Origin: Macrotrachela quadricornifera
Taxonomy: Eukaryota; Rotifera; Eurotatoria; Philodinida; Philodinidae
Length of the DNA: 64,000 nt
Direction of reading: 5' to 3'
NCBI GenBank assembly: GCA_022393335.1
Contig: JAJEKB010021919.1
Coordinates: 62,001-126,000 of the forward strand
Shown here: piece by piece, positions 1 to 10,507 of the stretch
How positions within the stretch are numbered: position 1 is the first letter of the stretch
How the letters are laid out: each line of letters begins with the position of its first letter
Program-made: the position numbers and the translations under genes
Notes under the pieces: model-generated
The model's input: the letters and a program-made list of their open reading frames with translations, nothing else
Told to the model about the DNA's origin: nothing
Databases searched by the model: none

Positions 1-394
1 GTGAAAAGCATTCAACACCAAAATAGTGTAGAAAATAAAGTACTGGCATCCTTAGTAATACCCATTCACTCCTTTTTTAGAATAGAAGATTCTTTTCCTC
101 TGAGCGAAAAAATCGATTAATGCTTAAAAAAACAGTAGAAAAGAAAAGAAGCCTAGAATTTACGTCTGTGGCAAACATAGATCGATCCTTTCATTCTGAT
201 CGTTTTCTCACTCTCCTTCACATATTGATATGAATATATAAAGGGTATCTCATACTTATAGGTCCTCCTATCAAGTTTTTAGAGTAATTAAGATTTTTTC
301 AACTAAAGAGGTTTCATTCTCGATCTAATGTCATGTGCATGAATATCTATTAGTAGTCTATGATATGCCAGATTCTTTTGAATTCAGTTAATTA

Positions 395-645
395 TTCTCT
401 TTCTCGTAGAAAAGAGTCTTGCAAACATAAATTATCTGATTGCTTGCTTGCTTGATTGTATGTTTGCAAAGGGTAAAAAAAACATAAAGGTTGACCGAAT
501 GGTAATTGGGATCGAGGAACTTAAATCTGACTTCAGCTTTTTTTAGTTTTATAAATGAATAGCTTAATAGTAGTTTAGAAACAAGTTTTCTACGAGAATG
601 AGCTGAGTGAGTCTTTAGACGAGCATTACTTGTTTTCTATATCAA
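395..645 (-). repeat. Dispersed repeat, copy 1 (family also at 17465-17975)
   Basis: The reverse complement of this block matches 17465-17975 closely over two segments: one containing the Ser/Phe-free AT-rich stretch ending near the string ctctttctcgtagaaa, and one ending in tttatgtttgcaagactctt. The segment order is the same, but the middle of the later copy is longer. Both ends carry related inverted strings built around ctctttctcgtagaaa, which suggests a non-autonomous transposon with short terminal inverted repeats. No coding capacity was seen. Confidence 0.6.
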
Positions 646-1202
646 AGTTTTTTAAAATCTAAATTGATAAACCAAAAAATAATTCAAAAATATTTACGTA
701 AATCGGATTTTACTGTTCAATAAGAGTAATTTATCCTTTTATACAGATTCTACTGAATATAAAACATATTTTTATTTTTTCGAAAGATAAAACTAAAATA
801 CGAAATTTACACTATATGTTCAAGCATACGTATGATTGTCCTATAGGAAATATTAAAATTTTAATTTTGTTCTATGAGAAACAATGTCCGCTTATTTCAT
901 TCTTCACATTGCGTTTTTTCAAACAACCTAGAAATCTAGATCAATTTACTATTCAGATATTGAGAAATATTTTTCAAGAACTTGTCCTCCCGATATTATC
1001 CCAGGACGAGCATTACGATGGTCGTACATGACGTCATTCGACCAAAAACGAAAAAAAGCTACCTATCGTCCATGGTTAGCAAAAATAGAATCGAATACGA
1101 GTGTCGTTTACGATCGTAGATTTTAAATCTAGAAAAATACACGACTAACGAGCAAACATTCCCAGATGTCAGAGCATTTTTAAGCTAAAACTTAATACAT
1201 CT

Positions 1203-1365
1203 TATAGATCTCAGTGAATTGTATCTATTTCAGAAGGAGTTCGAACTTATGGCTTGTTTTGTAAGACATGAAAGTATGTACTGTGTAGATATCTAGCTAT
1301 AAAATTAAAGATGATCGATCTTCTGAAAAACAAGCCATAAATATAATTCACCAAGATCTACATGA
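1203..1365. repeat. Small imperfect inverted repeat (MITE-like)
   Basis: The left arm contains tagatctcagtgaattgtat and later ttatggcttgtttt. The right arm contains the reverse complements of both (tagatcttggtgaattatat and ttatggcttgttttt). The left arm has about 20 extra bases between its two blocks. The element is about 160 bp with no ORF. It is either a small foldback element or a remnant of one. Confidence 0.45.
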
Positions 1366-1689
1366 TATACTAAAGTTTCGATATCTGAGAATATTCCCTC
1401 ATAAGATCATATTAAAAAATATTTTATCATCTCTAATCATGTTTAACTGGCTTTTTTCAACTAAATAAATGAAATATGATGTATATTCAATGAGTTAGAG
1501 ATCATTATTGTTTCTCTTTACTTGTCTCATGACATTATGTGTATACAAAATAGTGAACAGTATATATCATAAAAGAAAAAGTCCCACCTATGACAAAACT
1601 TCTCATGTTCTTCTATTGAAAATATAAGAAAAAAAAACCAGTATCTATCTTTATCAATAAAACAAAGTTGAGAATATTCTTATAAATAA

Positions 1690-3160
1690 GATTCTAAGAA
1701 TAAAATGTCATCATTAGAATTAAATTATTATCAATTGGTTCATCATCATCAGGTGATTTATATTATGAATATGGACGTGAAAAATTATTAGAAAAATTAA
1801 CAAAATTTTATTCAAGAAAATCAATCAATTGATTTGTTATTACCAGGTTTTCCATGTAAATTTCAAAATAATGAAAAAGTTTCTGGAAAATTTCCTGATG
1901 CTGGTGAAATCTATGCACTTGAATATTTAAATAATATATGTCGAGAAATAAGTTTACTTTATAAATATGGTTGTAAATTAACAATATGGTCTGATGAACG
2001 TGTATTTGAGGATTTAATTGGTATATTATATGATGATATATCAACATTTTCATATGAAAAATGATTTAATAATATTAAATATAAATTTTTATCAAATGAA
2101 CAATTAGAAAATGAAATAAATATAATTGTTAAACAATTAATTATTCGAAATGATGCATTAGCAAATCTTTTAAAACAACATTATCCAAATCATATACGTT
2201 TATCTATTCATCAACATATTAATAATGGTGATAAATATTCAATTGAATTTTTTATAAATAATCTTAAAAAAAAATTTTATTTTGATAGACTATTTCGTAC
2301 ACCATAGCATAATGTATTAGTTATTAATTTAAATGAAAATTTTAATTTAATACCATATCAACAAATAAATTAAAATAATGAATGTATACCAATTATGTTT
2401 AATAAACAGTTATGGTGTTTTGTTCAATCATCTCAAGATTTATTTAATTAAAATAAAAATATTGATTTATTTCAATTAAAGATTAATTGGTTAAAAATTT
2501 TATTAGGAAAATTTGGTATGATTGTACTTCGACATTGTCAAAATTCACTTAAAAAAAATAATTATTTACAATTTTGTAAACAATTTGGTTCCGTACGTTC
2601 ATTAAAAGATATTTTAACATCTGAAAATAATCATATTTCTCAGGAATCAATATCTTTACATTTTGATTTATGTGATATATCAGAACATTTATCGAAAATA
2701 AATGAATATAATAATAATGTCCCACAATATCTTATGTTCTATTGTGTTAATGTTCCACTTAAACATGAAGATGGTAAAATAAGTTTTTTAATGGACGATT
2801 ATTCTTAGAATCAATTGAAGAAAAGGAAATATTACAATGGAAAACAATCATATACTGATGAAAAATTATTCACTTATCCTATGATTATGTCACATCCAAA
2901 AACAAATGAAAATATTTTTCGATATATGGAAGCATCAGAAAATGTAATCTGTTCAATTATAATGGTAATAATATTGATAGAACGACATTTAAAGAATTTG
3001 ATAATAAAATGAAGAAGATGATGTATGATTCAAATTGGTATATAGAACATACATAGGATAACGATAATTTGATTATTGTTGAAAATCATTTATTATTACA
3101 TAGTCAAGCAGCAATAAGTGAAAAATCAGAATGCCAATTATGAAAAGTTCAAGTTTATTA
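1690..3160 (+). pseudogene. Decayed isocyanide synthase (DIT1/PvcA) fused to a TauD-type dioxygenase
   Basis: Translation gives two recognisable enzyme domains in order. The first half has the PvcA/DIT1 signature: a LPGFPCK block, then GKFPDAGEIYALEYLN, then SLLYKYGCKLTIWSDERVFEDL, then the IRLSIH block. The second half, from about 2500, is TauD-like: FGMIVLRHC, PQYLMFYCVNVPL, YPMIMSHPKTNENIF and, near the end, DNDNLIIVENHLLLHSQ. In this family PvcA-type enzymes turn an amino acid into an isocyanide and PvcB/TauD-type Fe(II)/2-oxoglutarate enzymes oxidise the product; fused versions are known in fungi. The gene is dead: one reading frame runs from about 1801 to 2945 with stops at 2062, 2305, 2368, 2449 and 2806, there is a 1-nt shift near 1795 and another near 2950, and two more stops lie at the Trp positions of the C-terminal motif. 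No introns are evident, which fits horizontal acquisition. The fused architecture and the domain identities are read from motifs only. The ATG at 1705 is a possible original start. Confidence 0.72.
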
Positions 3161-4667
3161 GATTAGTCGGATATTTCTTTCTCTTAAAATTTAATTGTAT
3201 ATAGTCATAATTTTGTCTTATGTAATAAATATCAATTATCGTAATATTGTTTCTAATTTCTGAATCACAGAGTATTATATTTTACTATTAAGCTAAAGAT
3301 AGTGACTTGTAATATCAGTTCGATTACATTATATAGTTGAACAAACTTTTATCTCTATTTATATTTCGAACATTGATGAGATATTTTCATATTCATATAT
3401 AGTTATTGAAAGATTATATGATTTTAATAAGTATTTGTTAGTTTTATAAGAACTTTTTGTGCTTTCAAAGATAAGAGGTCATTCTGTAAGAGTTGGATAT
3501 GTTATCGCTTTACATTTTGCAATAAAAACTGTTCATTTAAATATGAATTTGATACTTCAGTATATTTTTAACGTCCTTGCTTAATCTCAAATATTCTAAC
3601 TATTGAATCTATTTATCTAGCTTGTAATTCATCATTCATATTAGATAAAACGGTAATTAAGATTTTTTAAAACAAAAATATAATCAATTTAATCGAGAGC
3701 ATTCTTTTAAAACTAATTATCATAAAGAATCATGAATAATATTTTATTTTGAATAATAATTTTTTTACAAATCATAATGGTATGCAAAAATGTCACACAA
3801 TCTAATGAGTACAAAATAACAATAATAATAATGTTTTCTTAATCTTTTGTTAAAGTTGTTTTTATTTGTTTGGGTCTACCTTCTCCTTTTCTTTAGCCAA
3901 TTATTTGTGGAACCGTTTTAAAACGCCATATAACCATTAAACCAACTGTATGAACACATGAATATTCCTTTTGACCAAAACGACATGAGAGTGGGGCTGA
4001 GGATAAGGGAACATCTATATCTTAGAGATACACGACTTATAAATTTTCCAGTACAATGTGTACGAACATCTTTTTCTCGAACAAAAACTTTTAGATTGTT
4101 TTCAGTAATATATGTAGAACATTCACGCCATAATCTTCGAGACATAGCTTGTAGAAAAAAATAGTAAGAGAACTTCCAGATATCTTCTCATATATATGCG
4201 CTTCTTTATGATGAATGACTTTAAAAGAATGCCGTTCATTAAGTTGATTATTTTTTTTTGTTTTAACAAATCTAAATAACCGGGATCAGTTCTCTCTTTT
4301 TTCGGGCTCATTTATTTTCGCGTCCCTTTTTATCTGTAATCACATTTATTGGACCATTCAACTGATTATTTCGACTTTCTCATCTATTTCTACCAGCTGT
4401 TATTTATTCATTCGTCGCACCATTCTTCCATTCCATTGTATGATGATTCCAATAATGAACTGCACAGATAGTTTGATTATTATCTGCGTATACATCTAAA
4501 GAATAATAAAGTTTATTTAATTCATTACTTCTATTTGACATTTCTAGAAATGTTCGAAAACACAGAAATGATCAGCACGTCAAGTTCCACAAGCTCCAAA
4601 AGTCTCATTGAAATCGGCACTTGAAAAGTATAGTCATGGTATGGATTTCATGGAATTGTTCTTATAC
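3161..4667. other. Intergenic, with an unassigned possible coding relic on the minus strand
   Basis: Most of this stretch is AT-rich sequence in which I see no gene. On the minus strand, 4410 down to 3918 has several short overlapping open stretches in different frames (for example one reading ECSTYITENNLKVFVREKDV). They look like a decayed protein, possibly part of a Cys/His domain such as FLYWCH, but I cannot assign it. Confidence 0.3.
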
Positions 4668-4670
4668 TTA

Positions 4671-5964
4671 GGTCTGACCAAAAGTTCGTGCACTGCTATT
4701 GGCAGTTTCTTAGACCAATTAACATTGGACTTATTTTTTTCATAAATAAATAGTGGAAGGTCTTTCCTATAATAATATGTATAACAGCTCGTTTTTGAAG
4801 TTGGTCACAAAATTTTTTTCAGATAAAATATAATTCGACCGAAAAAAAATGGATAATGAATATAATCGATACTATATTAGAATTCGAACTATTTTGGGAA
4901 TAGCTCCAAAGACAATCCACGAGCAACTAGCAACAGCTTTAGGACCTGATGCTCCAGCATATCGAACAGTTGCAAAGTGGGCCGAACGTTTCCGTGAAGG
5001 AAGAGAAGATGTCAATGATGATCCTCGATCCGGTCGTCCAGTTTCCGAACTTACAGATGAAAATATTGAACTGGTACGACAGGTTATTAGCAATGATCCA
5101 CATTCAACTTATGATGATATTATAGCTGAGACATTTCTCTCTCACGGTACAATCGAACGAATTATCCACGATCATCTCAAGATGAGAAAAGTTACATCAC
5201 GTTGGATCCCCCATCAACTAACTGCTGAACAAAAGGAAGAGCGAGTTAAACTTTGTCGTCAAAATCTGGCCAAATTTCGTGCTGGTTCTTGGCGATTATG
5301 TGACATTATTACAGGCGATGAGACATGGATTTACCACAGACAAATTGGTCGCAAGTCAACAAATGCTAGCTGGATTGCCGAAGGTCAATCACCAGCAACT
5401 ATAGTTCGTCGAGGCAGATTTGAACCAAAAAATTTATTCTGTATATTCTTTAAATCAAATAGTCCTGTTCTTGTACATGCTGTTGATAAAGGCGAGACTA
5501 TTGATCATACTTATTATATTGAAAATTGTCTCAAGCCCATTGTTAAGGAAATATGGAAACAAAGAAGGTCAAATGGTACAAAAGGTATAAAACTGCTTTA
5601 TGATAATGCTGGACCCCATCGCCATTCAGATGTTATTAACTATTTAACAGAAGAAGGTATCAATATAATGCCGCATCCACCATATTCACCTGACCTTTCA
5701 CCATGTGATTATTGGTTAAACGATTATATCAAGAACCGTTTAACTGATCAACTAGATGAAAAATCTTTGGCTCGCACGGTTTCCAAGATAGTAAAAAAAA
5801 TTTCAGAAGAAGAGTTTAAAAAAACCTTTGACAAATTGTTGGAAAGAATGGAACTTTGTATAAATAATCATGGTGACTACTTTGAACATTTAATGAAATA
5901 AAATTAGAACTTTCTCTTTATCTTCATATTTTTTTCTATTGATGCACGAACTTTTGGTCAGACC
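4671..5964 (+). mobile_element. Complete mariner transposon
   Basis: A perfect inverted repeat of 25 bp bounds this 1.29-kb unit: ttaggtctgaccaaaagttc and five more bases at 4668-4692, and its exact reverse complement at 5943-5967. A TA dinucleotide at 4669-4670 and 5965-5966 fits the TA target duplication of mariner elements. The size of about 1.3 kb is canonical. One uninterrupted transposase lies inside. Identical terminal repeats and an open reading frame with all catalytic residues suggest a recent and possibly still mobile insertion. Confidence 0.93.
4849..5901 (+). CDS. Mariner transposase, full length
   Basis: This 350-residue protein is a cut-and-paste transposase that binds the terminal repeats and moves the element. 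The N-terminal 110 residues hold the paired helix-turn-helix DNA-binding region. The catalytic triad is D157 (in GDETWIYH), D252 (in LLYDNAGPH) and D287 (in YSPDLSPCDYWL). There are 94 and 34 residues between the acids, the DD34D spacing that defines mariner as opposed to the DD34E of Tc1. The length matches the usual 340-350 residues and there is no intron. It starts 178 bp inside the left terminus. No inactivating change was seen. Confidence 0.95.
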   Translation: MDNEYNRYYIRIRTILGIAPKTIHEQLATALGPDAPAYRTVAKWAERFREGREDVNDDPRSGRPVSELTDENIELVRQVISNDPHSTYDDIIAETFLSHGTIERIIHDHLKMRKVTSRWIPHQLTAEQKEERVKLCRQNLAKFRAGSWRLCDIITGDETWIYHRQIGRKSTNASWIAEGQSPATIVRRGRFEPKNLFCIFFKSNSPVLVHAVDKGETIDHTYYIENCLKPIVKEIWKQRRSNGTKGIKLLYDNAGPHRHSDVINYLTEEGINIMPHPPYSPDLSPCDYWLNDYIKNRLTDQLDEKSLARTVSKIVKKISEEEFKKTFDKLLERMELCINNHGDYFEHLMK

Positions 5965-5967
5965 TAA

Positions 5968-6929
5968 GTAGTTCATGACTACGACGAGATGAACTCAATG
6001 TGGATCAGATTAAGTAAAGATTTTTACGTTGCGAACATTTATGTCGAGTATTACATATGAATCTCACAGAAAGTACCCTCACAACCTTTTTTATAAAACA
6101 CGACTAAATGGCTATGGATGTAAAGCCTTTTACTATCAGAGTGAGAGGTTTTGATACAATAGCAGAGACAGATGAAAAAAACCAGATTAGAACGATTATG
6201 CATGACTTAAACATGGAGCTGATAATTTGTGAGAAGTTAAGATTACAATAGATGAGGATGTAGATTTCCAGTGATGGCTACGTACAGAAACAAATGAAAC
6301 TGAAAGTACAGCAATTAAAAGTAATGATTAAGGAGGTGAATTCGATTACAGTAATGGAATAATATAAACGAAGAACGGTAAAAAATGCAATGGAAAATCG
6401 TTAGATTGTTAGGCCGAATGGTTGGAAAGATATTCAATCGGATGATCGAAGTTCCGAATGAAAACTTAGAGTTTAAACAATAAACTGGTATTTTTCGTTT
6501 TTACTTCGTCAAAGAAGAGCAAACATTTTTGTTTTGAAATTTTTACTGAAGGAAGCAGTAGCTTTGATAAAATTTTGTGCTCAGTCCCGTTTCAACACTG
6601 AGCTAAGCGAGATCCAACGGATCGATGCATTATTTGTCCTCCCATAGGCTGCAGTTTCATATAGTATTAGATGAAGGTGTCTATTTTTTTCCAGTTGAAG
6701 ATTTGCGTCTATAAATGTCATATGGATGAGCAAAAAAATAATGCGCTAATGGACGGATTTAAACAATGCTCACTCTAAAGATAAATCAATTCAATATTCG
6801 AAGTTTTTTAAAGGGCATTTGATCCTCTTGCCCAATCGAAACTACAGTTCTCGCATGGTCTTTGATATGATACTGACTTTTTTCGGAATTTCTGTGATTT
6901 TTGAAATTTATTTGGACAATTGGCACTAT
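5968..6929. other. Intergenic, nothing recognised
   Basis: AT-rich sequence without a supported gene. Short open stretches around 6110-6380 do not resemble a known domain. Confidence 0.4.
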
Positions 6930-7513
6930 ATCAATTCGTCGCCGCTTAATTCGTCGCTATCAATTCATCGCCGCTTTATTCGTCGCAATCAATTCGTCGC
7001 ACATTCAATTAGTCACATCTTCAATTCGTCACGTAACACGTCGTTGCATGCTTCTCTCTCTAATAATTGCTTTCTCTTATAATTGCCTTTTAAAAAGTAT
7101 AATTAATAAATAAAAATGAGACAAAGCTTTGAAATATTGAAATTCTAAAGTGGAAAATAAACTTAATGAATCGAACAGCATCAGATGATTGTGTTTAATT
7201 TCTAACGATATCAACAGGGTAAAACGATCAATTTTTAATTGGATTTCGTGTTCTGATAATAAATCTCTACATAAACTTATTAATTGTGATAATTAAGTTG
7301 CTGTTCAGAGTTATGAGACTGAAAAATATAAATAAGTCTTGTTCTTTGAGTAACAGCTCTTTCATTCGATATTCTCAAAACGCTATTTTCAACTACAATC
7401 TACTAATGTCTCTTATTGAAAAATTATTATCGGAAAAAGGAAAACCAATGGTAGGACATGCAGGTTATATTTACACTCAAGAACGAGCCACAACAGCCAA
7501 ACTGATTTTTCGA

Positions 7514-8444
7514 GTCTATGGTCTTTTCGATTTCAGATTGAATTCGAAAACGAAAAAATTTACCTCAACTTTTTCAACACACTATGGGACTTCCTGGGAC
7601 TATGGGACTAACATGGGACAGCATGGGACTACATGGAACCACATGGGACTTAGGGACAATATGGGACTTCATGGGACTATGGNNNNNNNNNNNNNNNNNN
7701 NNNNNNNNNNNNNNNNNNNNNNNNNNNNNNNNNNNNNNNNNNNNNNNNNNNNNNNNNNNNNNNNNNNNNNNNNNNNNNNNNNNNNNNNNNNNNNNNNNNN
7801 NNNNNNNNNNNNNNNNNNNNNNNNNNNNNNNNNNNNNNNNNNNNNNNNNNNNNNNNNNNNNNNNNNNNNNNNNNNNNNNNNNNNNNNNNNNNNNNNNNNN
7901 NNNNNNNNNNNNNNNNNNNNNNNNNNNNNNNNNNNNNNNNNNNNNNNNNNNNNNNNNNNNNNNNNNNNNNNNNNNNNNNNNNNNNNNNNNNNNNNNNNNN
8001 NNNNNNNNNNNNNNNNNNNNNNNNNNNNNNNNNNNNNNNNNNNNNNNNNNNNNNNNNNNNNNNNNNNNNNNNNNNNNNNNNNNNNNNNNNNNNNNNNNNN
8101 NNNNNNNNNNNNNNNNNNNNNNNNNNNNNNNNNNNNNNNNNNNNNNNNNNNNNNNNNNNNNNNNNNNNNNNNNNNNNNNNNNNNNNNNNNNNNNNNNNNN
8201 NNNNNNNNNNNNNNNNNNNNNNNNNNNNNNNNNNNNNNNNNNNNNNNNNNNNNNNNNNTCCCATAGTCCCATGTTGTCCCATGTTGTCCCATGTTGTTCC
8301 ATGTTATTCCATGTTGTCCCATAGTCCCATGTTGTCCCATAGTCCCATAGTCCCATGTTAGTCCCATTGCCCCTGCAATTTCATTTGGAATTGAATTAAA
8401 TTTTTTTTTTGAATTCAATCTGAAATCAAATAGACCATTGTATG
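7514..8444. mobile_element. Nested palindromic minisatellite element with 10-bp target duplication
   Basis: The exact 10-mer gatttttcga flanks the unit at 7504-7513 and 8445-8454. The termini are inverted: tctatggtcttttcgatttc on the left and its imperfect reverse complement ending in caaatagaccattg on the right. Between them is a minisatellite of atgggac units (catgggacta type) on the left and gtcccat units on the right, so the whole element is a palindrome about 930 bp long. A run of 576 Ns (7683-8258) covers its centre. Removing the element and one copy of the 10-mer rejoins the FLYWCH finger in frame. A 10-bp duplication fits MULE-type integration, so this could be a non-autonomous derivative. 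Confidence 0.85.
7683..8258. other. Assembly gap (576 N)
   Basis: Run of N at the centre of the inverted minisatellite. The flanking orientation flips from atgggac to gtcccat across the gap, so the missing part is probably the middle of a hairpin-forming repeat. The true length is unknown. Confidence 0.98.
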
Positions 8445-10293
8445 GATTTTTCGATGTCAAAATCGAATTTGTAAAGGTAATTAATGAAGCGCTGTTTTTG
8501 ATCTCATCAAAAGAATTACATTTTGTTAATTAAGCTCGATGTCACACAACCTTATCAATGAACGCTTTTCTCTCTGCACCAACAACACATAATCATGCTC
8601 CCAATCCAGATCGTATTCCAGTTATTCAAATCCATAATGAAGTTAAACAACGTGCTGCAGCTACTGATGTACCAACAAGCTCGATTCTTCATTCAGCTTT
8701 AAGAACATTTCCTCTTCGTGCCCCTGGTGAATTACCAAGAACTGATATCATCATACAAACAATCCGTCGACAACGTGCAACACCAGCAGTTATTCCAAAT
8801 GGTCGTTTACCAGAAGATTTAAAGAAAACTTATCGTGGTGAAGACTTCTTATTATATGACGATAATGAAATGATAATTTTTACTACAAGAACTAATTTAT
8901 CAATATTAAAACAATCAAAACATTGGTTCGCGGATGGAACGTTTAAGGTGAGTTATCAATTAAGAAATATACACCGTTAATTAACTTTCTTTTAGATCTG
9001 TCCTGATGACTTCTATCAATTATTTACATTACACGCTTTAATGACATCAATTGTTATATCTCTTGTTTATAGTCTCTTAGTTGGTAAAAGCACTAAAAAT
9101 TACAACAGCTTCCTCAAAAATGTTCTTGAACAAGATGACTTTCGTCCTGAATCAATTCAAACTGATTTTGAATCTGGAACAATAAGATCAGTTAAAGAAA
9201 CACTTTCAAATGTATTACATAAAGGTATGGTGCATATTAATTTGAATTTTCTGTATTAATTAGTGTCTCTTTAAGTTGTCTCTTTCATTTTGGTCAAAGT
9301 GTTTGGCGGCATGTTCAAGACAACAGCTTATCAAAAAAATATCAAGAAGATGACACTTTCCGAACTAATGTTAAAAAATTAATTGCTTTCGCTTGTCTTC
9401 CTGTTAATGATATCATCAAAGAATTTGATCTAGTCGCTGCTCAATTTGATGACGACGATGACACAGAAAATTTACTTAATTACTTTGAAAAAACTTGGAT
9501 TGGTGAACCAAAAAGAAGAGGTAAAGTTTTGTTTAATATCTAAATTTATAATTCAAATGTTTTTTTTTACCTAGGAGTTGGACGAAAAAACCATTATTTG
9601 ATCACAAATTATGGAATATTTATGATCGTGTTATTGCCAATCTTCTTCGCTCTAACAACGCCGTTAAAGGATGGTACAACGCATTTGCCAATCGTGCTGC
9701 TATCTCTCACCCAACAGTCATCAAATTAACTGAAAAAAATCGTCTTGAACAATCAAAGTTTAAAATTGATATTGCTCAAATTCTTCAAGGTCATGACCCA
9801 AAACCAAAAAAACATCTGTTATCGTAAGCTGGAAGAGCGCATCTCACGTTTAGTTCTTGATTATGACGAATCACAAATGGATCAATACTTGAAAAATGTT
9901 TCTCTTAATATTTCATTGTAAATAAAATCAATTTTCTTTTATTTTCTCTTGTGTTTCTTTCTGTATGTTCTCAATTTTTCAATAAAAATTGTAAACTAAT
10001 TAACACCTTCCTTTTTTTCTGCTAATAGAGAAGCGCGCGACGACGTGTTATGCGACAAATTGAAGATGCGACTAATTGAATGTGCGACGAATTGAGCGGC
10101 GACGAATTGATGGTCCACCAGATACTAAATTGATTCCGAACTTACTTGACAATAATCCTTGAACGCAAGGTCGAAACTGGTCTTGGTCGCTAGTGTCTCC
10201 CCTGGGAACTGATACTATCACAATAGGATCAATTCTTTAGATGTATATAGCACCTATAGTTTAATCTTATGATTTAATTTTAATCATACAGAC

Positions 10294-10346
10294 TACTTGT
10301 CAACTGATGAGTCCCTTTAGCAAGGATGAAACCGGTCTTGGTAGCT
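10294..10346 (+). ncRNA. Type I hammerhead ribozyme, best preserved copy
   Basis: All catalytic parts are present in order: helix I strand ttgtcaa, core ctgatga (10304-10310), helix II gtcc/ggat around a ctttagcaa loop, core gaaa (10328-10331), palindromic helix III accggt (10331-10336), cleavage nucleotide C at 10337, and the helix I partner ttggtag. Helix I forms seven pairs including G-U wobbles. A helix III of only three pairs per molecule is poor alone, and such ribozymes are known to act as dimers through the self-complementary helix III. Predicted self-cleavage is after C10337. Confidence 0.8.
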
Positions 10347-10449
10347 GTTCTCACCACTGCCACATGATACTATCATTATGTTTTGATGTATTTGGACGGA
10401 TCTACATAACAGTTATAGTTTCTTGTGACTTTTAGTCATACAGAATGAA

Positions 10450-10507
10450 TTGCCAACTGATGAGTCCCTTAAGCAAGGACGAAACGATCGTCGTAAGTAT
10501 TCTTGGA
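10450..10507 (+). ncRNA. Hammerhead ribozyme copy with intact core
   Basis: The core ctgatga (10457-10463) and gaaa (10481-10484) are exact. Helix II is a perfect gtcc/ggac, and helix III is the palindrome acgatcgt (10484-10491) followed by C10492. Helix I is weak: ccaa pairs with ttgg only after an unpaired stretch, so activity is less certain than for the copy at 10294. The neighbour at 10645-10708 has the same helix III and a good helix I but a mutated core. Confidence 0.65.

Larger units (their letters stand above)
7406..9921 (+). pseudogene. MULE transposase with N-terminal FLYWCH finger, split and frameshifted
   Basis: Exon 1 begins at the ATG at 7406 and reads into a FLYWCH finger (GYIYTQERATTAKLIFR). 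The finger is interrupted at 7514 and resumes at about 8452 with CQNRICK; a short intron ending at 8535 then leads into ARCHTT and the closing THNHAPNPDRIPV. Downstream are the MULE blocks HWFADGTFK, DDFYQLFTLHA, FESGTIRSVKETL, FHFGQSVWRHVQ, AFACLPVNDI and GWYNAFANR. Introns of about 50 nt lie near 8946-8995 and 9522-9575, and another near 9227-9277 does not close in frame. At least two further 1-nt shifts fall in A-runs (near 9590 and 9810). The final block ends with a stop at 9919-9921. The protein would bind and cut the element ends in its intact form; this copy cannot encode it without correction. Assembly homopolymer error is possible for the A-run shifts but not for the insertion. Confidence 0.75.
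6930..10111 (+). mobile_element. MULE-type DNA transposon with FLYWCH transposase
   Basis: The left end (6930-7060) carries the string tcaattcgtcgc repeated several times. The right end (10020-10111) carries the reverse complement of the same series, so the two form terminal inverted repeats of roughly 85-125 bp. The left end has about 43 extra bases from a local duplication. Between them lies a decayed transposase with an N-terminal FLYWCH zinc finger. No convincing target-site duplication is visible next to the ends, so the exact borders are uncertain by a few bases. The interior contains a nested insertion (7514-8444) and an assembly gap. Confidence 0.75.

Noticed and set aside
1808..2053. 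ORF antisense to the isocyanide synthase pseudogene
   Set aside because: Shadow of the AT-rich coding strand; His/Ile/Tyr-rich translation with no domain.
1834..3012. A non-standard genetic code (TAA/TAG as Gln, as in ciliates) to explain the open frame of the isocyanide synthase
   Set aside because: Several of the stops fall at Trp positions and there are also two frameshifts, so ordinary decay explains it better; neighbouring genes use the standard code.
3918..4311. Protein-coding gene on the minus strand with a Cys/His-rich look
   Set aside because: Only short frames in different phases, no complete motif; kept as an unassigned relic.
7286..8460. Long ORFs on both strands through 7286-8460
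   Set aside because: They are produced by translating the N-run and the atgggac minisatellite and have no protein meaning beyond the FLYWCH part.
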